64,000 nucleotides of DNA from Hetaerina americana. Its lineage: Eukaryota > Arthropoda > Insecta > Odonata > Calopterygidae. Position 1 is the first letter of the stretch, and the number at the start of each line of letters is the position of its first letter. Under the pieces are notes generated by a model, which was given only the letters and a program-made list of their open reading frames with translations, made no database searches and was not told the origin of the DNA. Positions 26,057 to 36,600 of this stretch are shown here, piece by piece. The stretch is from the NCBI GenBank assembly GCA_022747635.1, contig JAKTNV010000007.1, forward strand, positions 12,366,997 to 12,430,996, written 5' to 3'. Both the position numbers and the translations under genes were made by a program.

Positions 26057-26201
26057 GGAGAAGATGTTGAAGACTGTAATAGAGGGGAGAATGTTATGCA
26101 CACAAGGAATGGGCAGGAACAGAATAGGGATGTTGGACAGGATAAAGGAAGTACACAGAGATGAAGAGGGACTTATAGCTTGCTGGATTGTATTTTGTTA
26201 G
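26057..26201 (+). pseudogene. RTE-type retrotransposon, C-terminal coding fragment
   Basis: The frame reads LLKTVIEGR-like, then GRNRIGMLDRIKEV and a stop at 26199. This is the end of RTE-clade polyproteins, whose last segment typically reads like KTVIEG, GRGRPRMGML and D-x-I/L-K. It follows the microsatellite directly, so the rest of the element is absent (5' truncation or replacement). This is family recognition from peptide pattern alone. The fragment is too short to be functional. Confidence 0.6.
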
Positions 26202-26230
26202 AAGTCACAAAATATTTATTTGGTAGTTGT

Positions 26231-26276
26231 GTCTATCCAAAACCTACCTTAACCGGTAGATTACTTAATAATAACA
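26231..26276 (+). repeat. Dispersed short repeat with TAA-type end, copy 2
   Basis: The core gtctatccaaaacctacc and ccggtagatta matches the minus-strand copy at 19734-19785. It ends in an AATAATAA stretch that passes straight into a (TA)n tract. Confidence 0.6.
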
Positions 26277-26278
26277 AT

Positions 26279-26284
26279 TATATA

Positions 26285-26326
<42 letters not shown>
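26279..26326. repeat. (TA)n microsatellite
   Basis: TA alternation with one acat interruption, following the dispersed repeat end. Confidence 0.95.
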
Positions 26327-27840
26327 CTTTTTAATCTTCCACCCCTCTCCTCTCCGCCAAGAGGGTCCTCTTACGCTTCGGTTTTATTTATGGGTCAGGA
26401 GTTCTTCGGCAGTGACCTCGTCGACGAGAAGCGAAACCATTTCCCCGACTGCCCCCACCACGCTGCGTCCGCACCCCTCTCTTCACTAAGCGACTCCTTC
26501 CACTCCCGTCCCCAACCCTCCGATCAGAGTTTTGGCCAATAGGGATAATTTGGTGAGCCGAGACAAAAGAAGAAAGACGTCCTTTCACGTGCAGTTGAGC
26601 TGTTCTCTTTCGTATTGACGAAAGACGAAGGCGGCGCTTTTGTTTTCCTCTGCCTTCGATGTCATCTTGCTAGTTCCTTCTCCTCCGACCCGTCCCTCAC
26701 ATTCTGCGCCGTTTTTAGAGCACAAAATGAGGACTTGTTCGCTATCATTCGGTTCGTAAAAATCGAAGAGGGAAGTGCTCAGTGACATTTCAATTTTGAC
26801 AATTGAGTTTCTTTCGATTCTATTCGCTTTTTGTTGTTCTATAGGGACGTCTCATTTTTCTTTTCTTGCTTGGGGAACCTTTGCAAGGTGGCATCTCTCG
26901 GGTTAAGAAAATGCTTTGCGCACTTTAAAACAATTAGTAATCAAACCGGAATATGGTTTAATGAATGGGACAGAGCTTCGCTAATACTATAGATAAAACC
27001 ATGTTACATTCACGCATCACAGAGACACATTTCACGCATTTAGTTTGAATGTGCTCCAAATTCCCCAAGATCTGTCAACAGAAAAATCCCACAGGCTCGG
27101 AAAATGGCTCGAAGCTGCGCCTTGGGTGTACGCATTTGCCAAATTATTGCTTCTCAAATTTTTATTATTCTCTGCATTGTTTAGTGTTTACTAGGCGAAA
27201 GTCTCGGAAAGAGTGAAAAGTTGTTTATTTTTTCTTTCGGCTCTCCGATCCGATTTGTCCTCTAAGTTAACTGCAACTGAATTCCCGATTCATCATTTCA
27301 TGCACTTTATAAACATTTTTGACAATTGTATAATCAGAGTTTTTCTCGATAATGTTTTCGAGATGAAATATTCGGATGGCCAAAAATTTTCCTCAATCGC
27401 ATTTGGAAATGGCTCTGGCTCCGATGAATACTTTAGCTGGAATCGAGCATTGAAATCACTTTGGGGTTCTTCCCCGAAAAAAGACGCATGCGTTGTCTTG
27501 CTGTGTAACACCCTAGAAAATACGTCACACACGTTATCCTCGAGATTTTCCATCCATATCCCCTCTAAATTATTCAACATTGAAATCGTCTACCTTTCTC
27601 CTTGATGCGCTATCCTGAGTGGGGTTTAAATACTTCATCGGAATATCAGAAATAAATTATTTACGTGCGATTGGAGACACAATTGGAAGGATCCGAATAA
27701 TGAACATAATTTTTTATGTTTGCTAATTTTATAGATTCATGTCATTCATGTCATAAATGTATGATTGAAGGCTTGATCATTTTCCGGTCCAATGAGATCT
27801 TACGTACCTCTCCCTCATTACTACATATACTAAATATGCG
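26327..27840. other. Unassigned sequence
   Basis: Overlapping open frames occur on opposite strands at 27213-27605 (plus, 130 codons) and 27293-27580 (minus, 95 codons). Neither has a recognisable domain. No repeat or RNA gene was recognised. Confidence 0.5.
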
Positions 27841-27842
27841 TG

Positions 27843-27869
27843 TGTATATATATATATGTGTGTGTGTGT

Positions 27870-27905
<36 letters not shown>
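27843..27905. repeat. (TA)n-(TG)n microsatellite
   Basis: A short TA run followed by about 50 bases of TG with one GAG interruption. It borders the SINE head at 27906. Confidence 0.95.
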
Positions 27906-27907
<2 letters not shown>

Positions 27908-28002
27908 TTCGCGGTAGTCCATGGGTAGTGTGTTGGACTACTGACTGGAGGGCCCGGGTTCGTCTCAAGCACCCGGGTCAAGCCTCTTTGAGCACTGCAG
28001 CC
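27906..28002 (+). mobile_element. tRNA-derived SINE (family S1), head-only fragment
   Basis: The sequence ggttcgcggtagtccatggg, then ctggagggcccgggttcg and a section ending gagcactgcagc align with the head of the minus-strand SINE at 25681-25947. The B box is slightly degenerate (gggttcgtctc). The body of the SINE is missing. It sits between a TG microsatellite and the truncated 3' end of the RTE element. Confidence 0.6.
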
Positions 28003-28011
28003 TAATCTATT

Positions 28012-28980
28012 TCATTCTTCGATTACCAGTACTTCCACGATTACCAAAACACTACCGAGATACGTAAACTGTTCTACCAGCTCTAGTTTATGCCCTCCTA
28101 TTTTAATGTTAAGGTTAGCCTTTTTCTTTCTAGAAAATTGCATAAACTTTGTTTTATTAATATTGATTCTCATCCCATACCTGTCGCACTGAATTTCCAA
28201 TTCACTCAGCAATGCTTGCAACCCATTGGCTGACTGCCAAACTAAAGCTCGGTCATCAGCAAACCTTACTGATTTTAGGAATTCCCCGCCAACTTTCATT
28301 CCTACCTCCAGCTCTTCCCATGCCTCTTTGATCATTTCCTCTGCATACAGGTTGAACAGCAACGGTGATAATGGGTAACCCTGCCTTACACCTCTTCCTA
28401 ACACTGCCCAACCGGACTCCCCGTTCCCCACTCGCACCTGAGCAGTCTGAGACATGTACAGGTTGCTGATTAGCCTCCTTTCCCTCCAATCTATTCCTAT
28501 TTTCTGCAATATACTCATTAGTTTTTCCCAATTCACTCTATCAAACGCTTTTTCGAAATCTACGAAACAGGCAAATACCTCCTGGTTGTGTTCTATATTC
28601 CTCTCTATTAGTGATCTCATTACCGCAATGGCATCACGCGTACCTCTCCCCTTCCTAAACCCAAACTGACCATCCCCTAAGTAATCATTTACCCTACCCT
28701 CTATCCTTTTGTTTATGATCCTAAGAACACATTTAGCTGCGTGGGATATCAAACTAATTGTCCTGTAGTCCTCACATGACGTGACCTTTACCTTTTTCGG
28801 AATAGGAACTAAAACTGATCTCACGAAGTCTTCCGGCCAGATTCCCTCCTCATAAATACTACGGATCAGCCCATATAGCCTCTTCCTCCCACATTTTCCT
28901 AAGCATTTTACAAGTTCCGCAGGAATGTTATCCACCCCCTCGGCATTATTTAGTTTCATCTCCCTTAATGCCCTTTCTAT
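28012..28980 (-). pseudogene. RTE reverse transcriptase domain, 3'-truncated
   Basis: The frame resumes after the SINE with ERALREMKL and NAEGVDNIPAEL. It then shows reverse-transcriptase landmarks: CEDYRTISL, GQFGFRKGRGTRDAI, FVDFEKAFDRVNW (motif A with the first catalytic Asp), GVRQGYPLSPLLFNLY (motif B), VRFADDRALV (motif C, FADD) and NINKTKFM (motif D). It stops after EQFTYLGSV, where the family normally continues for a further 150 or so residues. The catalytic aspartates are present, yet without its C terminus and upstream endonuclease the protein would not mobilise itself. The sequence is strongly typical of RTE clade enzymes in animals. Confidence 0.9.
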
Positions 28981-29173
28981 TTATTTATTTATTCAGTATT
29001 AGTTCGAAAACAGCACATTTTGGCCTTTACATCGAACTATTAACAACGATAACAATGGACACATTAACAAACACCCAAGCCCTAGGTGGAGGAAAACTCA
29101 CCCAGGCGAGAATCGAACCCGCGGCCCTTGGAATGGCAGACCAGGACATTACCCCGCCGCCACCGGGGTCGGC
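28977..29173 (-). mobile_element. tRNA-derived SINE (family S2) inserted in the RTE element
   Basis: On the minus strand the unit starts gaccccggtggcggcggggt, carries the B box gggttcgattctc about 50 bases later and a short body. It ends in aataaataaataaata, the simple tail. It lies exactly between the two RTE coding halves, which otherwise join with almost no RTE sequence missing. I found no clear target-site duplication. A degraded second copy is seen at about 54560-54665. Confidence 0.75.
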
Positions 29174-29261
29174 AATCTCATTGCCTCGTTTGCCTGGACC
29201 TAAGCTATCTTCCTCTACGTCATGTTCCTTTTCTATGCCTAACTTTGTTGGTCTAAGCTTT

Positions 29262-30591
29262 TTACTCCAGTTCTTCTACATATTCCTTCCATCTCTCTTG
29301 GATCTTTCCTGCGGCAACTATTACCTTACCCGTCTTATCTCTAGCTGCGATCGTTGATCTCCCTTTCTTACTTCCCGATAAAGCTTTAACTTTGCTGTAC
29401 AGCGCGCCGATGTCACCCTTCCTCTGCAGACTTTCCATATCCTCGCACTGAGTCTTCCACCATGCTTCTTTTGCTTTATTTGTTGCCTGCCTCAATTTAT
29501 TGTTTTGTTCTTTGTACTTCATTTTGCCTAATTCTGTATTGACATTCTTCCATTTTCGCCGCTCATCCATCTTTGTAATCATCTCATCCGTGATCCATGG
29601 TTTCCTGATCCTATTAGCGTTAACGGTTCCAATAGTGTCTTTTGCGGCTTTAGACAACCCTTTCTTGATACTTTGCCATTTTTCTTCAATAGCACTTAGC
29701 TCTTTACGATCCTCCATGATTTCCTCTACCGCCTGCTGGCACTCCTTCCTTTTCAAACCATTTAATACTTCTACATTCCATTTCCTAACTCGCCGCCCCT
29801 GCCTTATCTTTTTGAAACGGACTCTATATTTCATAACCACTAAAATTTGGTCGGAGTCCGCATCCGCTCCCGGGAAGCTGTGCGAATTTATCACACTGTT
29901 CCTAAACCTGTGTCTAACCAGCATATAATCTAGCTGATACCTTTCTGAGTCACCCGGCATTTTCCATGTATACCTGCGTCTTTTGTGGTGTCTAAACCAA
30001 GTGTTGATGATGATTAAGCCCTGTCTCCTGCAGAACTCAACTGCTTTCTCCCCGCGGTCATTCCTCATGCCTAATCCGTAGTCCCCGACCTCGTCACCAT
30101 CTCTTCCTTCGCCTACCGTCGCATTCCAATCCCCCATCACTATCAAATGTTTCCCTGCAGGAACACAGGCGATCATGTCCTCTAACTGATCGTATATCCT
30201 ATCGACCTCTTCTTTCTTATGGGTTCTCGGTGGCATGTATACCTGAATAATAACCAAGTTCGTCGGTTCTGCTTTTATCTCTACTAGTAGTATTCTATCC
30301 GTTACCTGCTCTATGTTGACTACGCTTCTTCCTACTTCTTCATTTAATACTATGGACACCCCTCGTTGGCTCTCGTCCCCACCGCTGTATATTATTCTAT
30401 ACTTATCACTCCAGTAATCCCCGCTATCTTTCCATCTTACCTCGCATAGACCTAAAATATCTATATTTCCGCTTTCTATCTCTCGCTTAACATTCTCCAA
30501 TTTCCCTGTCCTCATCATTGTCCTAACATTCCACGTTCCTATTCTAACTAATGTGGTCCTCTTCTCCTGCGTCTTCTGTCCTGTTGCTGCC

Positions 30592-30596
<5 letters not shown>
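29262..30596 (-). pseudogene. RTE endonuclease domain and linker
   Basis: The frame carries the endonuclease hallmarks in order: IGTWNVRTM at the N terminus, GLCEVRW about 35 residues on, VYMPP, then GDWNATVG, and finally a region reading GADADSDQILVV. The last motif is normally SDH. The histidine is replaced by glutamine, so the nuclease would be expected to be inactive. The open frame extends upstream only because the adjoining (TA)n tract translates as alternating Ile and Tyr. That part is not protein. The frame ends in a stop at 29262. The expected continuation (residues resembling KLRPTKLGIE and EEDSLGP) follows in another frame, so a small indel caused the break. The product would act in the nucleus at the insertion site. 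Confidence 0.85.

Positions 30597-30655
<59 letters not shown>
30597..30655. repeat. (TA)n microsatellite
   Basis: About 59 bases of uninterrupted TA replacing the 5' region of the RTE element. Confidence 0.97.
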
Positions 30656-30660
<5 letters not shown>

Positions 30661-31732
30661 AAGCTTTTATACATCTTAACGTTAAAATATTTACGATTTC
30701 CGTAGGATCTCAGAAAAAACTTTTAAATTTACCAACATAACAAAAAAGACGACAGTAATTTTTCAAAAATGTAATACCTACCTATGTGTTAATTAATATT
30801 TTAACTTAAACATTTTCTGTTGCATGATCTAAATTATTTCAAGTAATAACCTGTGGAATCTCTCTCTTACGGTAAACTATTCGGATATATGAAGACACGC
30901 TACAGAAAGACCGTCGCCTTTATGGCATATTACTTTCTTACGAAGCAAATAGTAATCTATCCTTTTGAGGAGAATACATTAAACGTCTAATTACACTAGT
31001 TCCGCACGCTTTTTCATCGCAGAGTAGCGCTTGTCCCCCTGCAACATGATTATTTGCACCAATAAGCCGGAATGCTCCACCGCCACCTCTGAAACAATCG
31101 CAATGTTTCCTGGAAAGGGTGATTACCTCCGCGTCGCAAATGGATGCAGCCATACTCTCCTTACTTTTATCTCATTCTTATGTCACCCTTTGGCCTCAAT
31201 TCAGATGAGATAATTGAGCGTTCTAACTGGCAACCGCGTCCCAAGGCCAAGGCTACGCCAAAATTTCGCGCGCTACGGAACTTAAAACGGGCCGGCCATC
31301 GTGTCTTCTAATGGGCCCAGGTGATTTCCATATGGTCATAATCAGTCAGAGTTTCAGCGTAAAAGCGTATCGGAGAATTTACTCCTCTGGGAAGAGCAAT
31401 AAAAATTGTTATTTTAGTTGATTTTGACCCAATTAATTTTTCATTTAAATTATGGAGCGATGTTAGGATGAGTGAGGCGGTCCTTTAATGTCCGTTCCTC
31501 GAGGTTTCATTTAGTTCAACGCGAATGTTACAAAAATGGTGATTGTTCCCCGAGGACATTACTTCCGCTCTGTATGGAGACTTTCCAGGAATGGCGGTAT
31601 GCTGGAATTTGTTCGGACGAATCTGCGTCGGTGAGGTTATACTTATGATAAAAGAGGCAATTTTTTCTGTTTATTTGATTATTTGATGATTTGGTCAAAC
31701 TTTAACCAGACGGTGTATTTATATTGAATTTT
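30656..31732. other. Unassigned sequence
   Basis: A GC-richer segment at 30930-31310 has short open frames on both strands without recognisable domains. The rest is AT-rich. Nothing was identified. Confidence 0.5.
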
Positions 31733-32190
31733 TCATTTCAACATGCATGGTTTGTATAAACAATATCGGGAATTTTCACGGAAAAATACATTTTTTTTAG
31801 ATATTGCTAAAATGTCTCGAAATTCTTCGAAGTACGTCCCTTGAGCGTTGGTTGACACTTTTGCCAGCGGTTTTCCACGACTCCAAGGCTCCCTGGTAGG
31901 CGGATTCCGGAAGGTTCTTAAGGGTATGCGTGTAACCTTCTTTGATGACACTTAGGGTCCGATGGTTATGTCTTTTAAACATGGATTTCACTTTTGGGAA
32001 TGGGAAATAGTCTGCTGTTGTCAAGTTGGGACTGTAAGATAGTTGGGGAATCGTCACGATGCCTTTGCAGAAGGTCTTCGCAAGCAAACACTCGACTGTG
32101 CTCTTGGTCGTCCATCAAGGTCTTCGGGACGAATTCATCGCAGATCTATCGCATCGCCAAATTTTCAGTAATAATGGTGTGAACTGTCAT
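31733..32190 (-). pseudogene. mariner-like transposase, internally deleted
   Basis: Reading from about 32185, a frame gives an ICDEFVPK-like segment and LMDDQEHSRVFACEDLL, matching the end of the mariner DNA-binding region. It then passes abruptly to LSYSPNLTTADYFPFPKVKS, the region of the last catalytic aspartate, and on to the C terminus with SAYQGALESWK and, in another frame, NAQGTYFEEF. The catalytic core between them is missing, and there is at least one in-frame stop and one frame change. Mariner transposases cut and paste DNA at TA sites. This one cannot. I could not find its terminal inverted repeats, so the outer limits are approximate. Confidence 0.75.
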
Positions 32191-32323
32191 CTTATCAATA
32201 CCAATACAACTGAATCTGAATTCACCCCTTCACGCACACATCAGGAAACAATTGTTACCGATTCTTTTTGTACAAATCTTGTAGCAAAAAACTATTTCTC
32301 AAATATTCAATAAGTTATGATGC

Positions 32324-32568
32324 ACATAACAGTTTCAGGTTTAACTTTCAGGAATTCCTTCATTATGAGGGTAAAAAGAAACTTAACATTTCCAGCAAAA
32401 GGATTTAATATTTCACGACAATGTTTTCGATGCTGATGGATGATGATGCGCAGCATCGAAACCATGATCGTGAAATGTTAAAATAGTGGAAATATTAAAA
32501 TGGTGGAAATATTAAAATGGTGGAAATGTTAAAATGGTGGAAACGTTAAGTTTCCTTTCACCCTCATA
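32324..32568. mobile_element. Foldback (inverted-repeat) element with embedded minisatellite
   Basis: An outer inverted repeat pairs 32363-32394 with 32538-32569 (29 of 32 positions). An inner one pairs 32411-32435 with 32451-32475 (22 of 25). The right arm contains four copies of a 17-bp unit, aaaatggtggaaatatt and variants (32477-32544), that are absent from the left arm. The unit is bordered by the direct repeat aagttatgatgc (32312-32323 and 32569-32580). No coding capacity is seen. It could be a foldback transposon or MITE, or an inverted duplication that acquired a minisatellite. Confidence 0.6.
32477..32544. repeat. 17-bp minisatellite, four units
   Basis: Four tandem units of about 17 bases, each containing a gtggaaa core, lie inside one arm of the foldback element. 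Confidence 0.85.
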
Positions 32569-32580
32569 AAGTTATGATGC

Positions 32581-33057
32581 GTGTAAATAATTTTTGGCTG
32601 TGGTAATGTTTTATTATTATGGAGGATAACCTCTGGCACTAGAGTTTACTTCATTATTACATTAAATTGGTAGTCTAATTGGAAAGAATGGCAAAGAGTG
32701 GAAGAGAAATATTAATTCCGTATCAGCAGGTTAAGGATCACTTTACTACATTTTCTGTATCTACTGTAAATTTCAAACTATTTGATTCAGGAGTAGGACA
32801 AGAGAAGATCCGAAGCGAAAGCTTTCTATACCGCAGAAATAAATCAGAAGATTGGTTTTATTATGTGAAGGTAGAAGACACCTCGAATTGAGAGACAGTG
32901 AGTATGATGCTCATTAATTCAGGGTAGGGTGCGTTTCCCACGGTACCAAGATGGTGCCCGTGATTCCTCACCGTCTGGATTTTCGATGCTGCTCTCCAAA
33001 AGAATCATGTGGAAACTTATCCACGTTCGTTAGACAAACGCTCCCTCTACTATTTTA
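32581..33057. other. Unassigned sequence
   Basis: A 70-codon plus-strand frame (32679-32891) has no recognisable motif. Nothing else was seen. Confidence 0.5.
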
Positions 33058-33673
33058 CGTGGCTCGTTCAATAAGTCCTTAGGGTAAAATAGAAAAACAA
33101 ATTATTTTGAGTACTTTTGTTTATTTTTCAAAGTAATCTCCTATTAATCCGTTACACTTTTCCCAGCCATTCTCCAACTTTTTTAAGCTGTCCAACAAAT
33201 AGGATCCCATAAGATTCTCAAAATAGGCATATATGTTGGCGATGACCTCCTCGTTCGACGTGAATTGTTTTCCTCCTAGCCATTTTTTTTCGTATTCGAA
33301 AATAAAAAAGGTCACTGGGGGGCAAATATGGTGAATACCATGGATGAAGCAATAATTCGAACGACTTTAATTCTATAATTCGCCATCGAAACTGCACAAC
33401 TGTGCACGTGTTCACCAGTGCATTCAGTCTTGATGCACGAAAGAGAATATTTTCCGAATGAGGACGTTTTTTATTGATTTCTTCGCACAACCGGTGCAAT
33501 AACAGCGCATAAAACTCCACATTTATCGTTTGTCCTTTGGACCGACACGTGATGAATACAGCAAACACTTAAACAGCATCCCAGTTAGAGATGAGGCTCA
33601 GTAGTAGCAAATATTTTCCCTTGCTACGAGCGCCATTTATTGGGTTTTCTAAGGAATTATTGAGCGACCGACG
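33058..33673 (-). mobile_element. mariner family M1, internally deleted copy
   Basis: The element is bounded by inverted repeats: cgtggctcgttcaataagtc on the left and its diverged complement (ctaaggaattattgagcgac) on the right. Both are flanked by TA dinucleotides, as expected for mariner insertion. The sequence just inside the right repeat (a block including atggcgctcgtagcaaggga on the minus strand) matches the corresponding part of the element at 41505, so the two are the same family. At 616 bp, this copy has lost roughly half of the usual 1.3 kb. Confidence 0.85.
33121..33600 (-). pseudogene. mariner transposase, catalytic and C-terminal part only
   Basis: Two overlapping frames carry the middle and end of the transposase. 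These are GQTINVEFYALLLHRL and NKKRPHSENILF, then a stretch equivalent to the HQDNA region but degraded, then a YSPYLPPSDLF segment (normally YSPDLAPSD, with the third catalytic Asp). The C terminus reads KKWLGGKQFTSNEEVIANI and LENGWEKCNGLIGDYFEK and ends at 33121. Everything upstream, including the DNA-binding domain and first catalytic Asp, is missing. Frame changes separate the pieces. Confidence 0.85.
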
Positions 33674-36600
33674 TACTTTGTATCCATCACGGACGCTCAA
33701 TATTTGTCGTTTAAATTTTTACATCGTGGGTTTGCTGATGCTCGTTCAAATGCTTCGATGCGTCCATTCGTGGAAACTATTAGCGGAAGGTGCTTATGCC
33801 AAACACTCATATTCCCCCCTCCCCCCAATGGTTTATTTTCTAAATTACGAAACACTTGGTAGCCTTAACCCCTTGATGCCATATAAAACGAGATGGAGCG
33901 GAGGATTGGATGATGAACATGTATTGCAATAAAATGTAAATTGCATTTTCCGGTCGCATAATTTTTCTTCGATAAATTCCGAAGAAACCTCTTCAGCACA
34001 ATGGGAAAATTTAGAGCACTGGTCCAGATTGAGCTGAAGGGAAGCACGAGTGAAAACGAAATCGCAGCAATCGGCATGGGGACGGGAGACATATGAGAGG
34101 TGATCGAGGGCGTAATGGCGATGGTTGGAGTCCACAGGTACGTGGTGTTATATTAGTGCCTTTGACATCTGTCCAAGTTTTGCTCGGACGCCAAAAAACC
34201 TGCGTGGCGGAGAGGAGGGAGGGAAGTAAAATGGGGGGAAGAGGTGACTGGGGATGTGGGGAAGGTGAGGGGGGAGGGGGAAGAGATGAGATGGCGTGGC
34301 TCGGAGGGAGAGGACAGACACCGTTCCTTTGAGAGAAGACCAGGCGATGCGTGTAACGGTATAGTTAAAGGAATTTCATTAGTGGGGCGGGGAGGATTTT
34401 TAAAATTTGGTCGGTTGTTGTCAGGTTGGCTACAATTGCCGAAACAGGATTATCAGGGATGTGTCGGGATCTGGCTAACGTGTTTTTTTTTGTGATTCAT
34501 TCTTATGAATAAGAAGGATCCTTTAAAAACCCACTTTTTTTATCGCTCCGGATTTCCTTCGGCGAGCGATCTGGTTGATCGTCAGGAGAATGGCGGCCAA
34601 ATTCCACGTGTTTTAATTAACGTCGAAAAAATTAAATTTTCGTCACGTGGTTTCGTAGTCGTTTCTCATCGGTTTTTCACAGGGAAATGAGTTGAATGCT
34701 GCGTTTTTAAACACTATGAAAGACCATCGTGGGTGTTTTAATATGTATGTATGCAGGTGTGCCAGTGGGTTAGAAAAATATTGAGGGAGAAATGCTTAGC
34801 GTTCTTAGAGTAAATCATCCTAGAACCTCAGATACGGAGCACATCTGCAGTTGAAAGTCGCCAAAGGGAAATTAAGTTTTCCTTTTATGTTTCGCATGGT
34901 ATCCTCAGCCTAGGCCAGCGCAAACCAAAGACAAGTTGGAGAGAAAAATATTTATTTCCAAAATTTTGAGAAATTATCTTTATCCTAAGAGTCAAATCAA
35001 GATCGACTGGTTGGTTCCAATATTTGACCAAGAAAGTTCCTAATGCTTTGAAAAACTAATTTATTCGAGAAAATCATTTATTTTATAAATACCGCGGATG
35101 CAGGGCCGTGGGCCCAAAAATATTCGTAATTTCCGCTCCCAAATCTAAGAATTTTTCCGATCAGTGATGCTTAAATAATATTATTCCGTTAAAAAATTAC
35201 GAATAATTATTATGTTGTTTAAGAGAGCTTAAATAAACACGTGAAAAAAACTCAGGTCACTTCCGGCAAGCTATCGACTTTCAGTAATGTATAACCCACT
35301 GTTCTACACCACCAGGGTCCTAAATTTTCCATCATCCTTGTACTTCGCTTTTAGCAATTTTAAAACGGAAATGAAGAAAATTTGAAAACTATGAACATTC
35401 AATTTTTCTGAGTGCATGGAGCCATACAATGTTATTGTTCAATTCAGAGTAGGATATGCATGTAATTTCAACATCTTATCCATATTTTGCTTGAATGCGG
35501 TCAGTATGAGTTTTCTTATGTAAAAAAAGACGCATGATATTGCAAAAATGTTTCGCAACTCCAATAAGAATTTTTTTCGGAAATAACGGGGTAACGGCTT
35601 CCGTCCAATTCTCGACAGGCTTGTGAAATTCTTTTCCCCTTCTCTTGAAAAAAGTATTGAAATGTCCGGAAAAAACTTACTATGCAGTTGAGTCAAATAT
35701 TACGAGAATAAGCAACATTAAAAAGTTTCAATTATCAAAGCGCCCACTCTCTTCTGAGGACTGAACCAACCGCGCCGGCGCCAAATTACGTGTTCCGCGG
35801 GGACAATTTTTGGGAGGAGATTATTTAGCGCGTCGAATGTCAATATTCAATCCCGTTACAAACATTTTCCCCTCAAGGAATGAATTACCTCTCTTTCACA
35901 AAGTTCATCTTCAAAACTTCTTTTTTGATCCTTTTTCGACGATTATTTCCTCGATGAGTGCGAAAATCATGACCTTGCGAAAACTAGGTCACCTCTGCCA
36001 CTTCTATTGCCGAAGAGCAGAGTCTGCGAATAGAGGTTTATATAACTTGACAATCTGCTTTTGTTACATCGCTAAAAAAGATAATATGGGTGAAATTATC
36101 ATCTTCGATGTACGTTAAAGAAAATTCAATATGTTAAATATTACCGTTTTCTCCCTGCTCCGAGGATACGTTTCTTACTTCATATTAATAAATGTATGCA
36201 TATTATAAAAAAAAGTTGCTTTCTATCCAGAAGCAGAAGACACCGTTGGGCGAATTGGTTTGGCGTTCTATCCGACGAACGGAGAATTGATTGCTATCGC
36301 ACTCTCCCCCAGATACTTGAGAAAGGTTCGCGGTGTCACTAAAACAAGATACCACGATTATTCGGTTCCGAAGTACGTTCATATCCGACCTCCCAATGCA
36401 ACTCTGCGTAATTATTATCAAAACTTAAACGATTTAGGGGACGTATACGTAATTTATTTATTGCGATGGGTCAATCGGCAAATCGACTAAATTTACAAAA
36501 ACAACAAATTGAATTATCAATATCTTAGTATTGTAAAAATTAATATTTTATTACCGACACTTCTCAGGATATTTTACTGTATGACTGTGCTTTTGTGGTT

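Larger units (their letters stand above)
28012..30596 (-). mobile_element. RTE-clade non-LTR retrotransposon, truncated at both ends and split by a SINE
   Basis: Reading the minus strand from 30596, an apurinic-type endonuclease domain is followed by a linker and, after an inserted SINE at 28977-29173, a reverse transcriptase domain ending near 28040. RTE elements encode endonuclease and reverse transcriptase in one protein and insert by target-primed reverse transcription. Here the 5' end is lost into a (TA)n tract and the 3' end of the coding region is cut off just after the conserved YLGSV segment, where a SINE head begins. The joint between the two coding halves also carries a frame change. 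The copy is dead. Confidence 0.9.

Noticed and set aside
25233..26201. 322-codon plus-strand frame read as one gene
   Set aside because: It runs through C-rich sequence, two (TA)n microsatellites (Ile-Tyr repeats), an antisense SINE and an RTE fragment. Only the last 45 or so codons have meaning, as an RTE C-terminal remnant.
30597..30674. N-terminal Ile-Tyr repeat and Met of the long minus-strand endonuclease frame
   Set aside because: It is the translation of a (TA)n microsatellite, not part of the RTE protein.
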